Assembly (NCBI RefSeq): GCF_959020145.1
Contig: NZ_CAUEQY010000008.1
Location: 19,724-83,723 of the forward strand
DNA length: 64,000 nucleotides
Source: an uncultured Bifidobacterium sp.
GTDB taxonomy: Bacteria; Actinomycetota; Actinomycetes; Actinomycetales; Bifidobacteriaceae
Reading direction: 5' to 3'
Shown here: positions 27,441-37,953 of the stretch, one piece after another
How the letters are laid out: the number at the start of each line of letters is the position of its first letter
Numbering within the stretch: the stretch's first letter is position 1
The notes under the pieces: model-generated
Told to the model about the DNA's origin: nothing
The model's input: the letters and a program-made list of their open reading frames with translations, nothing else
Databases searched by the model: none
Made by a program: the position numbers and the translations under genes

Positions 27441-27965
27441 CTATCGCCACCTTTCCACAAGATTGGCCACCCATTCGCCAGCCTGCTCGACCGTGGCCTG
27501 CCTGGCGATGTGATTGCGCTCGGCATCCGCGAATTCCGGCGGATACAATGCCTCGATGGTTTGCCTGAGCAAGGTGAGACCCTGCTGGTTCCCCGTGGTC
27601 CGAGGCGTCTCTTCGATGTCGGTGAGCGTCTGGTTGCGCACGTCCGTTCCGGTGGCAGTGGAAGCAAAATCCCTGGCGATTGCGGCCAGCTGTGCGAAAG
27701 CCTCCTCGCGCTCCAGCTCCCCCCGGGCATGGCGGGACACAACATCATCGATACGCTGATGCCAGACGGTTTTGCCGGCAAGCGCGTCATGTCGGCCGCG
27801 ATTGACTATTTTTGCGGGCTTCCGGCTCGGCCGGGCAAGCCAGACCACAAGAGCCACCAAAACGACGGCAAGCAACAGACAGACCGCGATGACGACGGCC
27901 AAACCGTTCTCAAGATGAATCTGGTCCTTGATGACGAGGTCATCCTCGGCAAGGAAGAGCATCAT
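27441..27965 (-). CDS. Membrane protein of the MoxR operon
   Basis: The 174-residue protein has one membrane helix (about residues 22-44) followed by a cytoplasmic helical region. It occupies the place of the poorly conserved DUF4381-like or BatC-like protein in MoxR operons. I do not recognise a catalytic motif. The ATG overlaps the DUF58 stop (ATGA) and its own TAG abuts the next ATG. Confidence 0.65.
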   Translation of the reverse strand: MMLFLAEDDLVIKDQIHLENGLAVVIAVCLLLAVVLVALVVWLARPSRKPAKIVNRGRHDALAGKTVWHQRIDDVVSRHARGELEREEAFAQLAAIARDFASTATGTDVRNQTLTDIEETPRTTGNQQGLTLLRQTIEALYPPEFADAERNHIARQATVEQAGEWVANLVERWR

Positions 27966-28915
27966 GCCTTGTCTCCCAACGACAATACGGACGGGGCTCT
28001 CAATTGGTTACGTGTGGACTGGGCCAAAGCCGTGGAAACCATGCGCACGAACTCATGGAACATGCGTTCGCTGGAATCGGATCGGATTACCGTCGAGTCA
28101 CAGCGATTCAGCTCATGGCGAATGGACGCAGCCAGGTATTCGCGATGCGTTCGCACTTGCCCAGCTGTGTTTCCCCTACGCAGGAACGCAGGCACGCGTC
28201 GTTTTCCAGCCCCGTCAAGCACCACGCGCGCATGGCTGACATCAAACGGATTGATGGTGGCCACATCGATGAGCACCATCGGATGTGTCCTTGCAATCGT
28301 GCGGATGGCGCTCAAATGACGTTCCTCCAACGCATGCTCCTCGGTGGCGATGACGACCAGCGCCTCTTTGTCCCGAATGCGGCGCGCGTATTCCAGCAAC
28401 GCGTCGATATTGCGGGGCCTGGTCCACTCGCGCTGCAATGCCGTATCCAAGGTTCGTTCGAACTGCGCCAGGCCACCGTTGAACGGCACCCGGGTGATGG
28501 AAGCGCTGTCGCCGAACACCATGGACACTTCGTCGCCTCGGCGCAGGCTGAGCGCGGCGAACATGCATAAGGCGTTTGCCGCCACCTGGTACGCCTGTTC
28601 CGAGGAAGGGCATGCGGCGGTCATTTCCTGTCCGACGTCAAGCAGCAACCATGCCTTCGAAGTGGAGGGACGCTCACGCTGCACCACCATTGGACGTCCC
28701 GCTCGGGCACTGGTCTTCCAATCGATGCGTTTCGCCTCGTCTCCCGGCTCATAGGCGTGGATATCCACGACATCGTCGGCGCCGAAGCGTTTGTTCGATG
28801 CGTGCGCGCCTTCGAGTATGCCGAGCGCCTTGCGTACCGTCGGCAGACTCAGCGTGGTTCCAAGCGTCTCGATTTTTCTGCGGATCGGATCGTCGGAACG
28901 GATCTGGTCGATCAT
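27962..28915 (-). CDS. DUF58 domain protein
   Basis: The 317-residue protein carries the DUF58 signature YEPGDEAKRIDWKTSARAG near residue 55, followed by a VWA-like fold (LLLDVGQEM). DUF58 proteins are almost always encoded after MoxR and are thought to be client or adaptor proteins of that ATPase. It is cytoplasmic, without membrane segments. Start and stop overlap neighbours by 4 bases. Confidence 0.85.
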   Translation of the reverse strand: MIDQIRSDDPIRRKIETLGTTLSLPTVRKALGILEGAHASNKRFGADDVVDIHAYEPGDEAKRIDWKTSARAGRPMVVQRERPSTSKAWLLLDVGQEMTAACPSSEQAYQVAANALCMFAALSLRRGDEVSMVFGDSASITRVPFNGGLAQFERTLDTALQREWTRPRNIDALLEYARRIRDKEALVVIATEEHALEERHLSAIRTIARTHPMVLIDVATINPFDVSHARVVLDGAGKRRVPAFLRRGNTAGQVRTHREYLAASIRHELNRCDSTVIRSDSSERMFHEFVRMVSTALAQSTRNQLRAPSVLSLGDKA

Positions 28916-29979
28916 GGAACGGGGACCGCCTGCACGATCGAATCCACCACCTGGTCGCTGGTGACGCCATCGGCAAGTGCTTCGAACGTCATCAGAATAC
29001 GATGACGCAACACTTCGTGGGCGAACGCCTTCACATCCTCAGGAATGACGTAATCTCGTCCCTGCAGGAGCGCGTTGGCCTGTCCTATGCGCACCAGCGC
29101 GATGGACGCGCGCGGCGAGGCGCCCAGCCTGACGAGCGAGGAAAGTCCTTGGACGGGCTTGGTTCCAGCGCCACGGGAGGTGGCCGCGATATCGACCGCA
29201 TACTGCATGATCGCATCGGACACGTGCACACGACGTGCCGCGGAACGCAGGAATTCGACGTCGCTGATGGAAACGGTGTCACCGGTGAGCGCGTGCTGGT
29301 CTACGGTATCGGAGCCGCGGCGGGTCAGCATGGCGAGCATGCGTTGCTCTTCCTGCGCTGTCGGATAGGTCAGTACGGCCTTCATCATGAAACGGTCCAT
29401 CTGCGCCTCGGGAAGATTGAAGGTGCCCTCTTCCTCGATTGGATTCTGCGTTGCGATGACCATGAATGGTTTCGGCAGCGCGATGCGTTGGCCTCCGATG
29501 GTGGTCGCGCCCTCCGCCATGGCTTCAAGCATGGCGGACTGGGTTTTCGCGTTGGAACGATTGATTTCGTCGAGCAGCACGAAATTGGCGTGGATCGGGC
29601 CGATCTGCGTGGAGAATTTCTGCGTGGCGAAATCGAAGACCTGAGTGCCGACCAGGTCCGAAGGCATCAGATCGGGAGTGCATTGCACACGTTTGAACGA
29701 GCCGGACACCGAAGTGGCCAAGGTCTGCGCGGCAGTGGTTTTTGCCAGACCCGGGACGGATTCGATGAGGATATGACCGCCGGCCACCAAAGTGGTGATC
29801 AGCGATTCACGAAGATTGTCCTGTCCGACCAGGGTCTGCGCGAAACGTCCGCGAATCTGCGAACCGATGTTCCTGGCGCGTGCGATGTCTTCGGCCGACA
29901 GCGTGGTTGGTCTTGCGGCTGCGGGCATGGGGATGGGTGCCGGTGCTGGCGCCGGATTCTTTGGAGGGAATAAAGCCAT
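28912..29979 (-). CDS. MoxR-type AAA+ ATPase
   Basis: The 355-residue protein has the MoxR Walker A form ESVPGLAKTT (about residue 74), Walker B VLLDEINRS, sensor ATQNPIEEEGTFNLPEAQMDR and the C-terminal lid. MoxR ATPases act as chaperones that help assemble or insert metals in protein complexes, working with the DUF58 and VWA proteins encoded downstream. The first 25 residues are Pro/Ala-rich. It is the first gene of the operon, 18 bp after ung on the same strand, so ung may be co-transcribed. Confidence 0.88.
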   Translation of the reverse strand: MALFPPKNPAPAPAPIPMPAAARPTTLSAEDIARARNIGSQIRGRFAQTLVGQDNLRESLITTLVAGGHILIESVPGLAKTTAAQTLATSVSGSFKRVQCTPDLMPSDLVGTQVFDFATQKFSTQIGPIHANFVLLDEINRSNAKTQSAMLEAMAEGATTIGGQRIALPKPFMVIATQNPIEEEGTFNLPEAQMDRFMMKAVLTYPTAQEEQRMLAMLTRRGSDTVDQHALTGDTVSISDVEFLRSAARRVHVSDAIMQYAVDIAATSRGAGTKPVQGLSSLVRLGASPRASIALVRIGQANALLQGRDYVIPEDVKAFAHEVLRHRILMTFEALADGVTSDQVVDSIVQAVPVP

Positions 29980-29997
29980 GGTTGCTACTCTAACGGG

Positions 29998-30702
29998 TCA
30001 AGCTGACGGGAGGGTCCAATCCACCGGCTGTTCTCCTGCTTCGATTAGCGCCTGATTGGCGCGGGAGAACGGTTTCGAGCCGAAAAATCCGTAGCGGGCG
30101 GACATCGGACTTGGATGGGGGGATTTGATGATGAAAGCGTTGGTGAGCAGGGGCTCCAACGTCTGCGCCTTTCGTCCCCACAGAATCGCGACCAGAGGCT
30201 TGACGCTGCCGTCAGGCCGACGGCGATTGTTCAATGCGCTGATGGCCGCGTCGGTGACCACTTCCCAGCCTCGCCCCTGATGGCTTCCCGGCTTTCCCGG
30301 TTCGACGGTCAGACATCTGTTGAGCAGCATGACGCCCTGTTTGGTCCAGGGTGTCAGGTCGCCGTTGGCCGGCATGGGCACGCCCAGATCGTCGGTCAGC
30401 TCGGTGTAGATGTTCGCCAGACTGCGCGGAATGGGCTTGACGTCCGGTGCCACGCAGAAGCTCAGTCCCACCGGATGGCCCGGCGTGGGGTAGGGATCCT
30501 GGCCGACGATAAGCACTTTGATGTCGTCGAATGGAATGGTAAACGCGCGCAGAATGTTCCTGCTGGCCGGAAGGTACTTACGTCCCGCCGCGATTTCCGA
30601 CCTCAGAAAGTCTCCCATGAGATGTATCTGGGGTTCGACATCGGCGAGGGCCTGGGCCCATCCGGGCTCCACAAGATCCTTCAATGGTTTGATATGAGTC
30701 AT
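29998..30702 (-). CDS. ung: Uracil-DNA glycosylase
   Basis: Ung removes uracil from DNA. The 234-residue protein has the water-activating motif [10 protein letters not shown], the FxWG-region LWGRKAQ and the minor-groove loop HPSPMSA. ATG 30702 ([10 protein letters not shown]) is chosen because a TACAGT box sits 8 bases upstream. The frame is open for 39 more codons without family similarity. It may lead the MoxR operon. Confidence 0.95.
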   Translation of the reverse strand: MTHIKPLKDLVEPGWAQALADVEPQIHLMGDFLRSEIAAGRKYLPASRNILRAFTIPFDDIKVLIVGQDPYPTPGHPVGLSFCVAPDVKPIPRSLANIYTELTDDLGVPMPANGDLTPWTKQGVMLLNRCLTVEPGKPGSHQGRGWEVVTDAAISALNNRRRPDGSVKPLVAILWGRKAQTLEPLLTNAFIIKSPHPSPMSARYGFFGSKPFSRANQALIEAGEQPVDWTLPSA

Positions 30703-30710
30703 ACTTTCCC

Positions 30711-30716
30711 ACTGTA
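30711..30716 (-). promoter_or_regulatory. -10 box for leaderless ung
   Basis: TACAGT on the minus strand, 8 bases before ATG 30702. The intervening GGGAAAGT is too close to the start to be a standard ribosome site. Confidence 0.4.
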
Positions 30717-30854
30717 CGACGTGCCCTGTGGATGTCCATGCCGATTCCATGCGGAAACGTGTCGAATACGCGCAAAATCGACGATGCTGATTGTGGGCTG
30801 ACTGCACGGGCCGGTACACTGGGGCGGTAAGTGTGAGAAATGAGGTTGCAGAAA

Positions 30855-31553
30855 ATGGCTAAGCAGGACAAGGAGACCTACGAATCCTACGCCAAGGATA
30901 TGTTCGACAATCCTCCGGCGGGACCGATGGGCGTGCACCGTGGCGCACGTTCCATGGCGTCCAGGGCTCTGCCGTATGTGATTGTCGTGATTGTGGCTCT
31001 GCTCGCCGGCCTGCTGTTCTGGGGAGTCTATTCTGGTGAGATCAGCAACCTGAGAATGCCTTGGTCGGCCAAGGAGGACTCTTCATCGTCCGTCTCCACG
31101 GCGGATAAGGCGGATAAGAAGACGGACGACACGTCCAAAGACGCCAAGACGGAGAACAAGAAGTCCGAGGACGGCAAGAAGACCAGTACTTCGGATGGCC
31201 AGTCGAAGGACGCTTCGGACGCCAACCAGAACGCGGAACAGAATAACGATCAGAACAATGGCCAGGATGCGGCTTCTGAGCAGAGCGTGAATCTGGCCAC
31301 CGAGATCCGCGTGGTGAACGCCACCAGCATCACCGGTTACGCCAAGAGCAAGGCCGATGCCCTGACCCAGGCCGGATACACCAGCGTGACGCCCAGCAAT
31401 CCGACCGGCAACGTTCCCAGCCAGACGGTTGTCTGGTATCAGAATGAGGCCGACAAGGCGACGGCGGAGAATGTCGCGCAGACGCTGGGAATCTCCAATG
31501 TCCAGCAGAGCAGCGGATTGGTCACGCCGATCGTTGTGGTGCTGTTGAACTGA
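30855..31553 (+). CDS. LytR C-terminal-domain membrane protein
   Basis: The 232-residue protein has a cytoplasmic N-terminus, one membrane helix (about residues 42-62), a long Lys/Asp/Ser/Asn-rich linker and a C-terminal LytR_C domain (about 147-232: [25 protein letters not shown]). LytR_C domains often sit beside or on cell-wall polymer ligases; this protein has no catalytic LCP domain. ATG 30855 has GAGG 9 bases upstream. It is followed by a terminator and groL. Confidence 0.8.
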   Translation: MAKQDKETYESYAKDMFDNPPAGPMGVHRGARSMASRALPYVIVVIVALLAGLLFWGVYSGEISNLRMPWSAKEDSSSSVSTADKADKKTDDTSKDAKTENKKSEDGKKTSTSDGQSKDASDANQNAEQNNDQNNGQDAASEQSVNLATEIRVVNATSITGYAKSKADALTQAGYTSVTPSNPTGNVPSQTVVWYQNEADKATAENVAQTLGISNVQQSSGLVTPIVVVLLN

Positions 31554-31577
31554 AAAAACGCCGTCCGAACCGGTTTG

Positions 31578-31615
31578 GAACCTCGCCCGAACATAGGCGA
31601 GGTTCTTTTATTTTC
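31578..31615 (+). terminator. Intrinsic terminator before groL
   Basis: GAACCTCGCC at 31578-31587 pairs with GGCGAGGTTC at 31596-31605, followed by TTTTATTTTC. Confidence 0.88.
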
Positions 31616-31690
31616 TTGGAAATCCGGCGTTTTTCAAGTTGATTCGATGCGACTGACATCTTGCTCACAGCGCAAAGAACGTCATCGGGT

Positions 31691-31717
31691 TTGGCACTCT
31701 CGACGTGAGAGTGCTAA
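31691..31717 (+). promoter_or_regulatory. CIRCE operator 1 (HrcA site)
   Basis: TTGGCACTC, 9 bases, GAGTGCTAA: one mismatch from the consensus CIRCE inverted repeat bound by the heat-shock repressor HrcA. Confidence 0.93.
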
Positions 31718-31725
31718 TCTGCGAA

Positions 31726-31752
31726 TTAGCACTCGACGAGTGAGAGTGATAA
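31726..31752 (+). promoter_or_regulatory. CIRCE operator 2 (HrcA site)
   Basis: TTAGCACTC, 9 bases, GAGTGATAA: again one mismatch from consensus. It starts 9 bp after the first CIRCE and lies 76 bp before the groL start. Confidence 0.92.
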
Positions 31753-31800
31753 CTGGCGGCTGACGGCTGGTTCTGATTGTCGCTCCGAAGGTGGAAATAA

Positions 31801-33444
<1,644 letters not shown>

Positions 33445-33486
33445 TCGAAAGACCGGAAGCTTCCATAAGCTCAAATAGCTGATATG

Positions 33487-33520
33487 AGGCCCGCTTCCCG
33501 ATGGGGAGCGGGCCTTTGCT
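33487..33520 (+). terminator. groL terminator
   Basis: AGGCCCGCT pairs with AGCGGGCCT around a short loop and is followed by a T-rich TTGCTT. Confidence 0.85.
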
Positions 33521-33548
33521 TATCTGGAAGGCGCCTTACGCGCGCTTT

Positions 33549-33839
33549 CTACTGCGCGAACAAACGCGACGCCTGCATTTCGGTCTCCGAATACAACGTG
33601 GAGGCCTGCATCAATGCGCGCTGGATTGATTCAAGCGACTGCTCCATCTGCTGCTGCGCGGCACGCCACTGTTCGGCGACCGCTGTGAACTGCGTCGCAG
33701 CCCCGCCGCGCCAAACGCTCTGCAGATTGTTGAGATTGCCGTACATGCCCTGCACGGCCTGTCGGATGGATTGGATGGAGGCGTTGACGGCGGCGCTCGA
33801 GGACTGAATCTGCTCGCTGTCGACTTGATACTGTGGCAT
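33549..33839 (-). CDS. WXG100 family protein (EsxA/ESAT-6-like)
   Basis: The 96-residue protein has two helices joined by the VWRGGA turn (W-x-G near residue 43) and a C-terminal Y-x-x-x-E (YSETE) that matches the type VII secretion signal. Such proteins are usually secreted as dimers by an EccC/EssC-driven machine; no such machine is encoded in this window. AAAGGA precedes ATG 33839. It is a single gene between groL and an operon on the other strand. Confidence 0.88.
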   Translation of the reverse strand: MPQYQVDSEQIQSSSAAVNASIQSIRQAVQGMYGNLNNLQSVWRGGAATQFTAVAEQWRAAQQQMEQSLESIQRALMQASTLYSETEMQASRLFAQ

Positions 33840-33905
33840 GTGCCGGTCCTTTCAATGATGATTGGTGTGTTTCTCCATGCGATCGCGGTTGGCGCAACCG
33901 GACGG

Positions 33906-33911
33906 TACAGT
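33906..33911 (+). promoter_or_regulatory. -10 box for a leaderless transcript
   Basis: TACAGT ends 7 bases before ATG 33919, with no Shine-Dalgarno sequence. Confidence 0.5.
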
Positions 33912-33918
33912 GGATGCT

Positions 33919-34812
33919 ATGTCATCAGTGAGCGTGTGCAACGAAAAAAACGGAGCTGTGGTCGGAGAACATATGCATTTGGGTTCCGTCGGCGTGTCGC
34001 GAAACGGCGGCAGAACGGCAAAAGGTTGGAATATCGCGATTTGCATGTTGCTGGCGGGCGTGCTGGGTTTGTGTTTGATGCTGTGGATAACTCCGCCGGT
34101 CCATGCGGATGACAGTGCCGGATTGGGCATTACAGCCACGGACGACATCACCGACACGCAGAATCTGCTCGGTTCGAATGTCTCGGAGATCACGGACGCC
34201 ATCAACCAGACGAAAAAGGAGACCGGCGTCACCGTCCGTTTGGTGTATCTGGACAGTTTCAACGCCAAGGGCAAGCCGGATAAATGGGTGAGCGCGCTGC
34301 TGGAATCGTTGAACCCGAAACCGAATACCGTGATGTTGGCGGTTGCCTCGAATGACGGTAATCTGGTGGTGGCCGTGTCTTCGAACTCGGAGGAATGGCT
34401 GAAGAAGAAGTCGACCGTCGACGCGCTGTCCGATGCCGCGCAAAAACCGTTGATGGAAAGCGATCCGGACTGGGCGAAGTCCGCGACCGACATGATGAAT
34501 CAGATTTCGGTGCAGAAAAAGACCTCGACTTCGTCGCGGACCATATGGATTGGCGTGGGAGGATTCGCCGGCGCGCTGCTGCTTCTGGTGGTGATTCTGG
34601 TGGTGTTCCATATCCTGCGCAAGAAGGGCGTGATCGGGCATCGGCGTAAGGGCCGCCATAGCGGCCGTCATGGTGCGGTCGCCGAACGTATCCAACCGGT
34701 CAAAGAGTGGGGCGCCGAATCGGAAAACGAGGATTATGTCAATCCGGATACCGCTTCAACGCAAGATTCAGAATCCGTTCAGGAAACATCCAGTGAAGGG
34801 AGCGATGCTTAA
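33919..34812 (+). CDS. Membrane protein with TPM-like extracytoplasmic domain
   Basis: The 297-residue protein has an N-terminal membrane segment (about residues 37-57, ending near VHADD), an extracytoplasmic TPM/YgcG-like domain (about 70-190: ITDAINQTKKETGVTVRLVYLDSF), a second membrane helix (about 208-232) and a basic then acidic cytoplasmic tail. TPM proteins of this kind are of uncertain function. It lies 3 bp before a response regulator and may feed into that two-component system (inference). Confidence 0.65.
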   Translation: MSSVSVCNEKNGAVVGEHMHLGSVGVSRNGGRTAKGWNIAICMLLAGVLGLCLMLWITPPVHADDSAGLGITATDDITDTQNLLGSNVSEITDAINQTKKETGVTVRLVYLDSFNAKGKPDKWVSALLESLNPKPNTVMLAVASNDGNLVVAVSSNSEEWLKKKSTVDALSDAAQKPLMESDPDWAKSATDMMNQISVQKKTSTSSRTIWIGVGGFAGALLLLVVILVVFHILRKKGVIGHRRKGRHSGRHGAVAERIQPVKEWGAESENEDYVNPDTASTQDSESVQETSSEGSDA

Positions 34813-34815
34813 GCC

Positions 34816-35547
34816 ATGAGCAAGCCTATTGAAGCATCCATTGTCGTTGTCGATGACGAGCCGTCCATCCGAGAGCTGCTGGTGGCATCCCTGCATTTCG
34901 CCGGTTTCGAAGTGAACACGGCCGCTTCGGGATCCGAAGCCATCGAGGTCATCGAAAGGCTGCAGCCGGATCTGATCGTGCTTGATGTGATGCTTCCGGA
35001 CATCGATGGGTTCACGGTGACCCGACGCATCAGGCAGGAAGGCATCACCACGCCGGTGCTGTACCTGACCGCTCGCGATGACACCCAAGACAAGGTCATG
35101 GGGCTTACCGTGGGAGGCGACGACTATGTGACCAAGCCGTTCAGCCTCGAAGAGGTCGTGGCCCGAATCCGCGCCATCCTGCGTCGCACCCAGCAGCAGG
35201 TGGAGGACGATCCGATCATCCGTGTGGGCGATCTCGAAATCAACGAGGACTCGCACGACGTGTCCCGAGCCGGACAGCCAATCGACCTGAGCCCCACCGA
35301 ATACAAGCTTCTTCGCTACCTCATGGACAATGAAGGCCGCGTGCTGTCCAAGGCGCAGATTCTCGATCACGTGTGGCAATACGATTGGGGCGGGGACGCG
35401 GCCATCGTCGAATCGTACATCTCCTATCTTCGCAAGAAGGTCGATGGCATCGTCATCGAGGATGAGAACGGCGACAAGCACAAGGTAACGCCGCTGATCG
35501 AAACCAAGCGCGGCATTGGCTATATGATTCGCGCTCCCAAGAACTAG
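34816..35547 (+). CDS. OmpR-family response regulator
   Basis: The 243-residue protein has a receiver domain with acidic pocket DDE at residues 14-16 and phospho-acceptor in LDVMLPDIDG (Asp56 region). It also has TARDD and the Lys of TKPF, then a winged-helix DNA-binding domain (about 140-240). It resembles the actinobacterial TrcR/PrrA class. It is 3 bp after the TPM gene and 8 bp before its histidine kinase. Confidence 0.92.
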   Translation: MSKPIEASIVVVDDEPSIRELLVASLHFAGFEVNTAASGSEAIEVIERLQPDLIVLDVMLPDIDGFTVTRRIRQEGITTPVLYLTARDDTQDKVMGLTVGGDDYVTKPFSLEEVVARIRAILRRTQQQVEDDPIIRVGDLEINEDSHDVSRAGQPIDLSPTEYKLLRYLMDNEGRVLSKAQILDHVWQYDWGGDAAIVESYISYLRKKVDGIVIEDENGDKHKVTPLIETKRGIGYMIRAPKN

Positions 35548-35555
35548 ATTCAGCC

Positions 35556-37403
35556 ATGAGCAAGAATCCCAATTCGCCGTCCACGGGCCACGCCTCCAAT
35601 CCTTCGGCCATTCCGGCCCCCATGCAGCCTCCCCGGTCGCTGCCGAAGCAGAACAAGGTATGGAGCCGTTTCAACCGCAGGATTCAAGCGATTCCGCTGA
35701 GCACGAAACTGGTCACCTGCATCATCGTGCTGCTGACCATCGGCACCATCGGCATCTCCTTTTCCATACGTACGTTGGTGGGCAATTATCTGCTGCAGAA
35801 GACCGATACGCAGCTGATCAACCAAGCCCAGCTGATTTTCAACAGCATGGACTCGCTCAGCAGCGACACCGGCGATGACGGGCGCAGCCTCATGAACACG
35901 TATTACGTGGAGGTGCGCGACAGCGAATACAAAAGCACGGGTGCCGGATCGGTGCCCATGCTCCGTGACGGAGTGGTTTCGGAACCAAGCCTGCCGGCCG
36001 ACGGCAGCATCGACGGCGTCACTCTTGGACAGCCATTCACGACACGTGCGGTGGTGCACATCACCACAAGCCGCACCCCGGATCATTCCATCATGCAGGC
36101 CGCGCAGTCGCCATGGCGTGTTGTCGCGTTGCCTTGGAACGAGAAGACACGGACCGGGCAAGTCAAGGACAGTGGCGTCGTGTTCATCGGCCTGTCGCTG
36201 AGCGATCAGATCGACACGGCCAACACATTGACGCGATTCTGCGCGATGGTGGGCATCGCGGTGGTGCTGATCGGCGCGATACTCGGCACCATTCTGGTGC
36301 AAAGCACGCTCGCGCCCCTGAAGCGGATTGAAAAGACCGCCGCGAAAATCGCCGCGGGAGATCTCAGCCAACGTGTGCCAGACCTGCCGGAAAGCACAGA
36401 GGTCGGCTCTCTGTCCATGTCGCTGAACACCATGCTGACACGCATCGAGGAGAGCTTCCACGCGCAGGAAGAGACCACCGAAAAAATGAAGCGGTTCGTC
36501 TCGGACGCCAGTCACGAATTGCGTACGCCGCTCGCCGCCATTCACGGGTACGCCGAGCTGTACAAAATGCAGCGCGACATGCCTGGGGCTTTGGAGAGGG
36601 CTGACGAATCCATCGAACATATCGAGGCATCCAGCGCGCGTATGACGGTTCTGGTGGAGGACCTGCTGTCTTTGGCTCGTTTGGACGAAGGACGTGGCAT
36701 CGACATCACGCAGCAGGTGAAGCTGACCTCCGTGGTGCGCGACGCAGCCGATGACCTGCATGCGCTCGACCCCGACCGCGGCATTTCCTGCGGACAGGTC
36801 GTGCTCCAACCAGGTACCGATATGGACCATCCCGCCCAATTCGCCTTCCAAAATGGCCAGATGCCCCAGATTGAGTTGAAGGGTGATGCTTCGAGACTGC
36901 GTCAAGTGGTCACCAACATCGTGGGCAATATCCACCGGTATACGCCGGCGGACTCGCCTGTGGAGATCTCCATGGGTGTGCTACCCGCGTCGATCAGTCC
37001 CGAATCCCTATCCCGTATGCCGTCCAACGAGCAGTCGCTTCGCCATCTGGTCGAAGCCATCGAAGTGGGGCAGTCCATGCAAGTGGGTATGAACTACGCG
37101 ATTGTGCGATTCAGCGACCACGGTCCCGGCGTGCCGCCGGAGGCACGGTCGAAGATCTTCGAACGTTTCTACACCGCCGACCCGTCGCGTGCGCGTCAGA
37201 AGGGCGGTACGGGACTCGGCATGGCAATCGCGCAATCCGTGGTCAAGGCGCATCATGGATTCATCTGCGCATCCGGCAGCGAAGGAACGGGACTGACCCT
37301 GACGGTGGTGCTGCCGATCGCCCCGGTCGAACCCAAGCCGCAGCCGATTACGGCGAGCGAGAATCGAAAAAACGAAAAAAAGAATCGCAAATCAAAGAAA
37401 TAA
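35556..37403 (+). CDS. Sensor histidine kinase
   Basis: The 615-residue protein has a cytoplasmic Pro/Ser-rich N-terminus, membrane helix 1 (about 48-70), an extracytoplasmic sensor (about 75-225), membrane helix 2 (about 228-250) and a HAMP domain. The DHp domain has the H-box SDASHELRTPLAAIHGY (about 312). The ATPase domain has N-box NIVGNIHRYTP and G-boxes GPGVPPEA and GGTGLGM. The C-terminus is a Lys/Asn-rich tail. With the preceding regulator it forms a two-component system for an unknown envelope signal. Confidence 0.92.
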   Translation: MSKNPNSPSTGHASNPSAIPAPMQPPRSLPKQNKVWSRFNRRIQAIPLSTKLVTCIIVLLTIGTIGISFSIRTLVGNYLLQKTDTQLINQAQLIFNSMDSLSSDTGDDGRSLMNTYYVEVRDSEYKSTGAGSVPMLRDGVVSEPSLPADGSIDGVTLGQPFTTRAVVHITTSRTPDHSIMQAAQSPWRVVALPWNEKTRTGQVKDSGVVFIGLSLSDQIDTANTLTRFCAMVGIAVVLIGAILGTILVQSTLAPLKRIEKTAAKIAAGDLSQRVPDLPESTEVGSLSMSLNTMLTRIEESFHAQEETTEKMKRFVSDASHELRTPLAAIHGYAELYKMQRDMPGALERADESIEHIEASSARMTVLVEDLLSLARLDEGRGIDITQQVKLTSVVRDAADDLHALDPDRGISCGQVVLQPGTDMDHPAQFAFQNGQMPQIELKGDASRLRQVVTNIVGNIHRYTPADSPVEISMGVLPASISPESLSRMPSNEQSLRHLVEAIEVGQSMQVGMNYAIVRFSDHGPGVPPEARSKIFERFYTADPSRARQKGGTGLGMAIAQSVVKAHHGFICASGSEGTGLTLTVVLPIAPVEPKPQPITASENRKNEKKNRKSKK

Positions 37404-37554
37404 CGCTCTTTTCCGTCGGGAAAGCAGACGCTATCGGCGCGGAAGGATGGGTGCGGCCCACCTCTTGCGCTAAACTGTATCTTTGGTTTGAAAATGGGCG
37501 AATGGTTTTACCTATTCGCGTGAAGGTATCTGATCAGCAAAATGTGAGGTGACA

Positions 37555-37947
37555 ATGCCGAGCGGACGTGTTCGTTGGTTTGATGCGAACAAAGGCTATG
37601 GTTTCATTCAGACGGGTGAGGGCACGGATGATGTGTTCCTGCCCGCTGCCGCCCTTCCCGAGGGCGTGAAGACGCTGCGTAAGGGCGCCAAGGTCGAGTA
37701 TTCCGTCATTGATGGTCGTCGTGGGCCGCAGGCGATGGGAGTGACGCTGGTTGCCTCGGCCCCGTCGCTGGTTAAAGCCACCCGTCCGAAGCCGGACGAT
37801 ATGGCCGCCATCGTGGAGGATCTGATCAAGCTGCTTGACTCCGCGGGCAATCAGCTTCGTCGACATCGCTATCCTTCACCGGCTGAAAGCAAGAAGCTCG
37901 CCACGCTTCTGCGCGCGGTCGCCGACAATTTCGACGTACAGGAATAG
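37555..37947 (+). CDS. Cold-shock-domain protein with C-terminal extension
   Basis: The 130-residue protein starts with a cold-shock domain (GRVRWFDANKGYGFI, RNP1-like) and continues with a helical extension of about 65 residues that ordinary CspA proteins lack. It probably binds RNA or single-stranded DNA. ATG 37555 has GAGG 6 bases upstream; GTG 37549 is an alternative. It is followed after 6 bp by the DUF3027 gene, a pairing common in actinobacteria. Confidence 0.88.
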   Translation: MPSGRVRWFDANKGYGFIQTGEGTDDVFLPAAALPEGVKTLRKGAKVEYSVIDGRRGPQAMGVTLVASAPSLVKATRPKPDDMAAIVEDLIKLLDSAGNQLRRHRYPSPAESKKLATLLRAVADNFDVQE

Positions 37948-37953
37948 AGTTTC

